A model generated the notes under the pieces. That model saw only the letters and a list, made by a program, of their open reading frames with translations, made no database searches and had not been told where the DNA came from. Position numbers and translations under genes: made by a program. A DNA stretch of 64,000 nt, taken from contig JARKIF010000007.1 of the NCBI GenBank assembly GCA_029378245.1, positions 1,922,001-1,986,000 on the forward strand, written 5' to 3'. Shown here piece by piece: positions 56,671 to 64,000 of the stretch. Source of the stretch: Roridomyces roridus (taxonomy: Eukaryota; Basidiomycota; Agaricomycetes; Agaricales; Mycenaceae). How positions within the stretch are numbered: the first letter of the stretch is position 1; each line of letters starts with the position of its first letter.

Positions 56671-56848
56671 TTTTGGAATCAGAATGCGCGGCAAGTACTT
56701 GAACGGACAAATTTGGGACAAATCCCAAACGACACGTGATCGCGTAATCGGACATGTTGGATTGACGATCATTGATCGATATTGATCAAACATCGTTTTG
56801 GCAACCGCCACGACCGTCGCCAGGGAGAGCACCGTGCGCTTTCTCGCG

Positions 56849-58052
56849 ATGACCCAGGGAACCTCAGATGTCCCTCTCGAGCTCATCCAGACCATTCTCG
56901 GACTCTTGCAAAGGCCCGAACTGCTCACGATTCGAGCGGCCAACAAAACGATGGATGCTCTCGCCACTCCAAAGGCATTCACCGAAATCGTCGTACAAGA
57001 CCGCGTACAGAGTGCCGAAGGATTCATCGGGCTTCAATCCTGTGAGAAAATTGTGGGATATGTCAAGTCTGTCGTGTTTCGGGGTTCGGCAGGTGAGTAG
57101 TCTCGAGTCTTTGTCCAAACAGCCGCTAAGCGTGATCAGAGCAGGAACTGACGGATGATGGACTCGTTTGCGTGTCGCAAGCGATGAAAGGGCTCTCTGG
57201 ATTCCCTCCCCTATCCTCTCTCCGACTTGATTTTTCAAACTTCGGGGAGAACTGGAGCCCCTTGGACGACGAGGATTACGAGCCTTCATATGGCCTGAAA
57301 ATGCAACGCGCTGTTTTGGAAGGCGTATCCTCTGGCGCCCCGCTCCCCGAGCTCAAGTGGCTCACAATCAAAGGCCTCATCACAAGGCCTTGCGACATCC
57401 TGGCGTCCGAGTCATTCGCCGTCCTTCTGCGCCTGCTCGAAACGTTGGAGGTTGAGACCACCGGACCAGACTTGGAAGGCACCTATGCTCCGGATGAGAT
57501 TGGTGACACAGATTTTTGGGACCACATGATGACCGCGTTGGCCGCAGCTCAGGTGCGCAATGTCTCAATTCTAGCCAACTGAAAATTGAATTCAAGTCAC
57601 AGTCCGTATCCACACTTCGACTCCTCAACGACGGTATCTATTCTAGCATGGGCTTCCCCTCCGACCCTCGACCGGTACCCAACCTGACCTCCCTCCACCT
57701 CAAGAGCGTAATGTGGTGCCGCGAAGTACAGGGGAGTGCTGAATCGTTTGTCCTGAGTCACCCCGCCCTCAGCAGTCTCACGCTGGAAGACTGTCCCATG
57801 GAAGGCCCTGACGGTGACTGGCCGTTCTCGTGGGCTCAGGTTCTCCCGCAGCTCGACGCGGGATTACCCAATCTACTCGAGCTGCGGGTGATTGGAGATG
57901 AACCGCTGGGATACGCATACGAGGACCCTGGGTGGGGTTTCTTGACCCAGGATGCAGAAGGAGCGGACAAGGATGGGGATCTGGATTCGCGTGCGCTGGA
58001 AAAGTGGGAGCAGAACGTCGAGATGCGGAGGCAAAGGGAGTCCGGGGAATAA
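56849..58052 (+). CDS. Short F-box protein, copy 4
   Basis: Paralogue of 29558-30750 and 44914-46113. Start MTQGTSDVPLELIQTILGLL (56849; an upstream Met at 56798 is in frame but outside the conserved part). F-box: PLELIQTILGLLQRPELL and RAANKTMDALATP. An intron after VVFRGSAG leads to ELTDDGLVCVSQAM. The LRR-like part has LSSLRLDFSNFGENW and LPELKWLTIKGLI. A second intron after LAAAQ leads to SVSTLRLLNDGIYSS, NLTSLHLKSVMWC and GYAYEDPGWGFLT. It ends RRQRESGE at 58052. Intact. Similarity to the other copies is lower than between the long F-box copies, so the family is older. Confidence 0.82.
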
Positions 58053-58260
58053 GTGCTCAAAATGTTTTTGACTAGATATACGACACGATGTCAAACAGAC
58101 CCTTGTCGACCCGACTCCGCGCCTTCGACTTTCTCCCGGCTCATTGAATAATGCCCTCCCGCACGCAGTATCTACCTCCGCTTGACCTCCGCCCCGCCTA
58201 GACAACTGGAAGCTGTCAATATTCCCTTTGCTTGATAGTTTCCAGCAAGATCTGTTGGCT

Positions 58261-58690
58261 ATGGACGCGCAGCGGCAGCCAAGGCGGGATTTCTATAAGA
58301 TTTACGAGGACGTCTCGGATCTCCCTGGGCTCTTTTACAAAAGCGAGATTGTGGGGCAGCTGCGCCTGGGTGGCGGTGACTTTGGGAGAGCCTGCCATCC
58401 GCCAGTTGGAGGGGCCGCTCAAAACCGCGGTGCAAGCTGCGTTTGCGAAGAGTATGAGTGCAGTGTGGCAGAATTTCGGGTTGGGTTCTTCGTTGACTGT
58501 GTTTTCCAGGGAGGTGCCGATTGGGGCAACGGTGAATGAGAATTATGCGCTTCTGGAGGGGAACTTCTCGATGAAAAGGGATGGAGGTGTAAGGTGAGTC
58601 CCGAGATCCAATATGAGCTCGAGGACAATGTTGGACTGTGTATTATGTAAGTATGAATCGAATAAATTGAACATCGCCGAGATGCCCGAA
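58261..58690 (+). pseudogene. Chimeric relic: GMC N-terminus fused to MFS C-terminus
   Basis: The first part (58261-58345) reads DFYKIYEDVSDLPGLFY, the mature N-terminus of the GMC oxidases without its signal peptide or FAD fold. From about 58383 the sequence is homologous to the MFS gene: PAIRQLEGPLKTAVQAAFAK, then EVPIGATVNENYALLEG, plus the MFS 3' flank (atgagctcg..aacatcgccgagatgcccga) to about 58690. The two parts are in different frames. It cannot encode either enzyme. It shows that GMC and MFS sequences were once near each other or were joined during a rearrangement. Confidence 0.82.
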
Positions 58691-59039
58691 TATGGCACAG
58701 TATTATGTCAACGGCACATACAATGATACTAACTACAACAGGACTGTATAGGCCACCACTGTTGCAGTTACAACATGATATCCTTCGGCACGGTCATCGT
58801 CTGCAGTACATGCAAAAACACCCAAGACATCTCCGTTCTTGAAGGATTTTATGAGCTCGCATGCACCCTGGAATTCCGGTCCCATGCTCTGTTCCCATAT
58901 TACAGTGTGATGATCCCCCTGGCAGCGCAAGAAACTGCTTATGTCAACCTGATGGCCCCACTTGCGCGGCTTGTGTAAAGAGCCTGTGTGCTGTGCGATG
59001 AACCTGACAAAGTCAGCGGACCGTGTTTTTTCTGCCAAT
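58691..59039. other. Spacer before NLR 3' end
   Basis: A minus-strand frame crosses it (58733-59176) but overlaps the last exon of the C2-NACHT gene in another frame. No independent gene was recognised. Confidence 0.4.
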
Positions 59040-62000
59040 TCATTTCCTGGTTGATATATTAAATTTGCACAGGGAATTAAAAGATGACATACGGGTAAAA
59101 AAAAGGTCAAACTCAAAACGCCGCACTGGTGCCACCGGTTCGGATCCTTGAATGTTGAGAGTGACGAATGGGTCAATATACATGTTGAACCAATCAGCCG
59201 TCACATCGACAGATCGAGTTTTCTCCACTGAGGTGACCAACCAGTATTCAGCCAGATCCAAAATCACGGCAACCAGGGCCATTTGTTGTTTGAGCATCCG
59301 CACAAGACACAGAGCAACCTCTCTGATGTCGGTCTCTCCACGCCGAAGATTGACCGGCATATAATGTTGAATTGCAATGTACCGACGCCGGAAATCTATC
59401 CAGGCAGGCCCACTCAGACGAGGATTCAATGCCACCTCGAGGATAGCAGCCAGATTGGCTACAATGGGAGGCCGGGATTGGGGAATGTACAACAACAGTT
59501 CTTTGTTGGGACCGAGAAACCAGCCAGAATGTTTGTCCTCCGAGTTGGTGTCTTCACAAAAGGAAGCAATCAGTTGCCCATCTTTGCTGTGAGTTAAACC
59601 TGGCGGCACATCCCATACTGTGTGTCGCACAACATGAGAAAGCCAGGAGTATTTGGGGTGTGGCTGACTCAAAATAAAAGATCCTGGTGGAGCCATGGCC
59701 AGAGCCGATATATATATATGTGGCGTAGATTCGGACGCCATTCCCCCAAAGGTGATCACAAATTTACGTGCTTCAGCAATGAGGGCTTTCAGATTCTTGT
59801 TGTCGTCAGGCTGGACAGGCATGTGTGAGTTGATTCATGGACCCAGGACAGGTGATCGATTATCTTACCTCAATCCAATCTTCCAGGGCAGTGAGCATTG
59901 GGACCATTTGATCTATCAGTTGGAGCAGACTTGCTGCTTCCATCCACAGCAAAAATTTCTTCTGTAGCATGGTGTGCAGCTCGACAGAGAGAGCAGCTTC
60001 AAAAGGAACACATTGGATATGCTCCACAAAGAAACGGCAAGCATAGGCAAGTTGAGGTGAAATGAATTCAGAAATATGAAACCCAAGATCTGCCACATCC
60101 ACGTTTCGTAGATGGGAGGATGGCAAGTGACAAATGTCAAACTTGAGCTCAGAATTGAGGGTGCGAAGACAAGACAATGCCATTGCTTGTTCTGCCGCAG
60201 TTTTGTCAACAGGCAAGTCAGGGCTACAGCATCTATCGAGAAGAAATGAAGCAAGTGAGGGGTGAAGGGGAAGGATTAGAAGGAAATGCTGGGTGACTCC
60301 CACCCACGGCAAATGGTTCTTCCACATGTCTGTCTCACACAATTTGAATACAATATCAAAGACATCCGGCCCCATCGGTGGTTCGAATTCATCCCGATAT
60401 CTCCTCAGCTGTGTGAGGACACAACTGGAGAGAGGTTCTCGTGCAATGAGAATGTCACCCATTACTGATCGGAACTCCTGGGTGAGAGTTGCATGATTTG
60501 CCAGGAAAGACTTGGAGAGCAGATCATAGAACAGGTTGTTGTCGTGATCCAGGAGTGCTGCCAGCGCGGACTTGGTGATTTTCAAAAGCCTTGCTTCTGC
60601 TCCAGGAGTGCCGGCCCCAGGGCCTTTGATATAGTGGCATGCGGAAGCTGCAGCATCAAAAGAACCTGCAGCCAAGCCTACGAGGACTTTGCGAACACCA
60701 CCTAGACATTTTCCGTCCGGATCAGTCAATGTGGCTTGGATGTAAGCCAAAATATCGTCTGGGCTGGAAGTATGGACCATGAGCTGATCAGCCCGGAGAC
60801 GCCGAATGAAAGTTTTGAAGTCCTGTTGTTTGGTGCAGCCAGTGAGAATGATTCGGAAATTTTGGGGAAGTGTGTGAGCTGTCTCTGCCAAAATGGACAA
60901 CAGCTTCCACCGTGCATCGGAGTCCTCACACTTGTCAAGGCCATCAATGACAATGAGGATGGGTCCAGACAGTGCGAGCTCCTGCGCCGGCTTGAGAATG
61001 AAGTTTGTCCACTGGTCGCCAAGGTCGCGCACAGCACGTAGCCCGCGGTCGTTCTTGATTATATTTCCGAGAGCAAACTTGATTTGTGGTTCACGACTGG
61101 CAAGGTCGTAGGCAATCGTTGGGAACACCTCCCGGATGGAGTGGCAAGAGCGGTCATAGAAGAATGAGGACCCCAGACGCTGGCGGTCATTGTATTGATG
61201 GCAGATTGTCTGCAGAATCGTTGATTTGCCGGAACCACGCGGGCCATGAAGGAAAAGGATACGGTTGCCGTTTGGTGCATTGTAGTTCTCGATCCATTCG
61301 GTGACACGGGTTTGTATGGGTCCGCAGGTCCCTGGCAGGCATTGCTTTCCGCTCTGGAAGCGTGCACCATTCGCGTAGGGCATGGTTGTCAAGTCGAGAT
61401 CAATTCCTGGGAGATTCCGTCAGCCACAGTTGTATCAGTAATTGGCAGAGTGCCTACCAAACTCCTGCACTTGTTTGAGGACACGCAGAACAAGAATCTC
61501 AGTATGGATGCCCGCTCGTTCGAGAAGAGCTTTCTTGAGTTCAACAAACTTGTCTTGATACTGTTGGATAGCAGCATCCGTGCCAGAAATAGTGTGCTTG
61601 GCCAAGCGAGTTCCTTGAGGCATTTGTGAGAGACATGATTGCAAGGAGAGTCAGGCTGACACCGACCAAACCAGTCCTGGAAGTAGTCGGTAATAAAGTA
61701 ACCGCAGTCCGTGGTTTGCTGCATGAGTTGAGCGATGATTCGTTTGTGGGATTCAATTTGTTTGAGTGGTTCCGCCTCGCAGATGAACTCGTAGACATCG
61801 TACATGGTCAATGCCAGCGATTGCACGCTTTGGTCACGTTCAATCTGCGCAGCAATGACCTGCAACAGAGTGAGCTGAGGTGAGGAATTAATAATGATTT
61901 ACCTTGTACGCAGCAACCATGACGGAATAAGCCACTTTGGCATAGGGATGGATCTAGGCTCATGAATGAAAACGTCGGTCGTAAGGTCCGGGACGCATAC

Positions 62001-62761
62001 CTCCGTCACATCATCCGCGATTTTGACGACAATATTAATCTTCTCCAGGAGAGGCTCCCACGTATCCTGCACGCTGAGAACATTCTGAATTACAGAGTCA
62101 GCCGCGGTTGCAAAATTCGCGACATCCGTGATCTGGTTTACGAGAGCAGGTTGCTTATAAAGAGCAGCCGCTCGTTTCGCCAATCGAACGCTAATGGCCA
62201 TCTTGGTGTTGTCGGGAGAATCTTGAAGCTTCAACGCCAACTCGATGCGCGGTGCAGGGCGATCGGCGCGCGTCGGCGACTCACCGCCACCAAGTGTGAA
62301 TGTCATGCCTTCCGAATGGTCAGCGAAAATGCGGTAGATGGGCGACTGAGCCACGTACGTGAATCATCCCCGACCGACGCCAATGCACTGACGATATTCT
62401 GTTCAAAGACCCCAACGACCGCAGGTTTGTGAGCCAAGCGCTTCTCAAACACGGAAATCCGCAGATTCGAGGTGTAAGTTGTCGCGCTGGGAAAACGTTC
62501 GGCGTATGTATCAATGAGAAATCAACATACAATGAGTGCAATTCGTTCCATGCTGAGTTCTTGTCGATTTTCTTCGTCTTTTTGGGAACACCATCCACCG
62601 TGACCTCCACCCAGAACCTATTACGGTGTTCCGCTGTGAGATCGAAGCATCGGAGGACTAAGGACCGTAAATCAATAAAATTTCCAGTGAAGGTGGCGCA
62701 ACAAACCAGTTACATCGAGCAGGCCTCGCGTGCTGGTCTCATTGGTGTCAGTCGTCGACAT
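59040..62761 (-). CDS. C2-NACHT STAND NTPase (fungal NLR-like)
   Basis: Signal-transducing NTPase of the type used in fungal non-self recognition and programmed cell death. Start MSTTDTNETSTRGLLDVTVL at 62761; a 50-nt intron leads on to RFWVEVTVDGVPKKTKK and LRISVFEKRLAHKPAVVGV, a C2-like domain that may bind membranes. A helical segment follows (VANFATAADSVIQNVL, VHPYAKV-type region, VIAAQIERDQSVQSLALTMYD and YFITDYFQDW), typical before fungal NACHT domains. NACHT: FLHGPRGSGKST (Walker A, near 61205-61245) and ILIVIDGLDKC (Walker B), then LPQNFRIILTG. The C-terminus is a long helical region (SKSFLANHATL, LLDRCCSPDLP) with no WD40, TPR or ankyrin repeats. The last exon (59040-59822) ends FNISTRK. 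Intact by eye. Confidence 0.83.
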
Positions 62762-63423
62762 TGTATGGAGGCGCTGGGTGTGTGGGATGAGAGAGAGAGT
62801 CAAGAAGCGAGTCTCAGCTTTGGATCAGAACACGCGGATGCAGCAAGGCTGAGAAGTCGATGTGGTGCTAATAACAGACCGAACAACGGAATAAGCCCCG
62901 TGACAGGAGGAGACCATTGGAACAGAGTGGGATTGTGGGGCGGCTTCTGTGTGGCGTTGACTTTGTGGTGAAGCCTGGAGCACCAAATTCCCGCGCCCTC
63001 GATTTCTGTGAATATTTCCCAGGTAGAGCCTTCGGTGGTTGACACCGCCTTAAAGGTCGAGTGGAGTAGCACCACGGAACCTCGTGTCGAACGTGCGGCA
63101 TGGAGAGAGCGAAGGCAGAAGGTGGCTGACAGCTGACAGGTTGCACTGAACGGTCCGAAGTGGGCGTTCTTGCTTCGGGTGTCGGGCATTTTGTTATCCT
63201 TGTTAGGACCCGGCGGTGGACACCAAGGGAGTGCAGAGAAGTTGCGGAGAAGCATGGAAGTCTTGAACAAGATGTGATGAACGCCCACTGATCCGAGCCC
63301 ATTGATTCCGACTCCTTCATAAACACCGTACTTTTCGGGAAATACACCAACGAGATCGTTGTCTAGGAGGATTACTTACTCAGCGATTAGCATAAATTCT
63401 CCCAGTTGACAAGTCGCCATACA
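62762..63423. other. Divergent promoter region
   Basis: Between the C2-NACHT gene and the NmrA-like gene, reading outward. Minus-strand open frames here have no recognisable domain. Confidence 0.4.
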
Positions 63424-64000
63424 ATGGCGATCACACAGGACTCTTCTGCCCCGCTCGTTGTTGTCGTCGGTGCGACAGGAAATCAAGGAGGAAGTGTCGT
63501 CAAAGCCCTAGTCGGATCCGACAAGGCATACCGCGTGCGCGCGTTGACGCGAGACCCAAGCAAACCCGCCGCGCAGGCGATGGCTGCGCTAGGCGTGGAA
63601 GTGGTGCAAGCAAATCTGGTCGTGGAGAATCGGACTGGGGTTTCCAGGTTTTTGAAGGGGTGGACTATGCTTTTGTGAGTTCTTCTTTTCCCCTGTCACT
63701 GTTTCTGAAGCGAGGACAGTTGGTCACCAATTTCTTCGAACACCTCGACGCTGCTCGCGAACTGGCCGAAGGTAAACTCTTCATCGACGCCGCCAAGGCT
63801 GCCGGTGCACGAGGCATTGTCTGGTCGGGCTACGCCTCCCCTACCAAGGTCAGCAACGGCAAGTATCCCAACATAGTCCACTGGGAGAGCAAAGCGGCCG
63901 TCACACAATATGGGCGCGAGTCGGGGGTGCCGTTTGTGGATGTGCAATGCGGGTCGTATGGGAGCAACTTTGTCCAGCCGCCGTTCGCGCCGGTGAAAGA
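63424..64000 (+). CDS. NmrA-like NAD(P)-binding protein (cut by window end)
   Basis: Atypical short-chain dehydrogenase of the NmrA/HSCARG family, which senses NAD(P) redox state or acts as a reductase. Starts MAITQDSSAPLVVVVGATGN at 63424, with the GATGNQGGSVV nucleotide-binding loop (G..GNQG), then RVRALTRDPSKPAAQAM and VEVVQANL. After an intron at about 63676-63718 the frame gives VTNFFEHLDAARELAEG, ARGIVWSGYASPTKV and VPFVDVQCGSYGSNF. Between VVQANL and the expected FEGVDYAF the frame does not run through: VFEGVDYAF is readable only in a shifted frame near 63640-63670, so either a very short intron or an indel lies there. The 3' end is outside the window. Confidence 0.78.

Noticed and set aside
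58733..59176. 147-codon minus frame as a separate gene
   Set aside because: Its 5' part overlaps the last exon of the C2-NACHT gene in another frame and it has no recognisable motif.

Overview
The window looks like nuclear DNA of a filamentous basidiomycete, most likely an Agaricomycete. The genes are dense and mostly carry many introns of about 45-75 nt with GT..AG ends and CTRAY-type branch points. Families common in mushroom-forming fungi dominate: long F-box/LRR-like proteins with a coiled N-terminus, aryl-alcohol-oxidase-type GMC oxidoreductases, P450s, an alpha-kinase, BTB proteins, an integrase-core (DDE) gene family and a C2-NACHT STAND protein. I cannot name the species. No rRNA, tRNA or CRISPR array was recognised.

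Layout. 1-5957: P450 3' part, an F-box-like/nucleotidyltransferase-fold gene (copy A), a broken long F-box gene (copy 1) and GMC oxidoreductase 1. 7536-9420: a DDE integrase-type gene with an in-frame stop. 10443-13032: an alpha-kinase preceded by a 103-bp tandem repeat. 14611-16224: an apparently perfect 807-bp tandem duplication. 16358-17482: BTB gene. 20311-21140: C2H2 zinc-finger gene. 23127-26599: plasma-membrane H+-ATPase. 28778-29293: cupin. 29558-30750: first of a family of short F-box genes. 31341-32901: broken long F-box copy 2. 33497-37563: a DHA2-type MFS transporter interrupted by a 1.65-kb DNA transposon. 38098-43249: an inverted copy of the left-edge cassette, here as F-box (copy 3), NTase (copy B) and a complete P450. 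43574-44435: dual-specificity phosphatase. 44914-51343: short F-box copies, NTase copy C and GMC oxidoreductase 2. 52162-53508: DUF2855. 53989-56670: an Agaricomycete-specific kinase-like gene. 56849-58052: short F-box. About 58261-58690: a relic that fuses GMC and MFS pieces. 59040-62761: C2-NACHT protein. From 63424: NmrA-like gene cut by the window end.

The core (H+-ATPase, alpha-kinase, BTB, zinc finger) is flanked by dynamic sequence. The cassette P450 / F-box-NTase / long F-box / GMC exists in several partial copies on both strands, and some copies are intact while others are broken. P450, two GMC oxidases and an MFS pump could once have formed a small oxidative or secretion cluster, but this is inference: the transporter is disrupted and no backbone biosynthetic enzyme is present. 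The most unusual item is the three-copy protein that joins an F-box-like N-terminus to a GS..DxD nucleotidyltransferase-like core. The best-supported structural events are the transposon insertion, whose removal restores the MFS reading frame exactly, and the complementary frameshifts of two long F-box copies.
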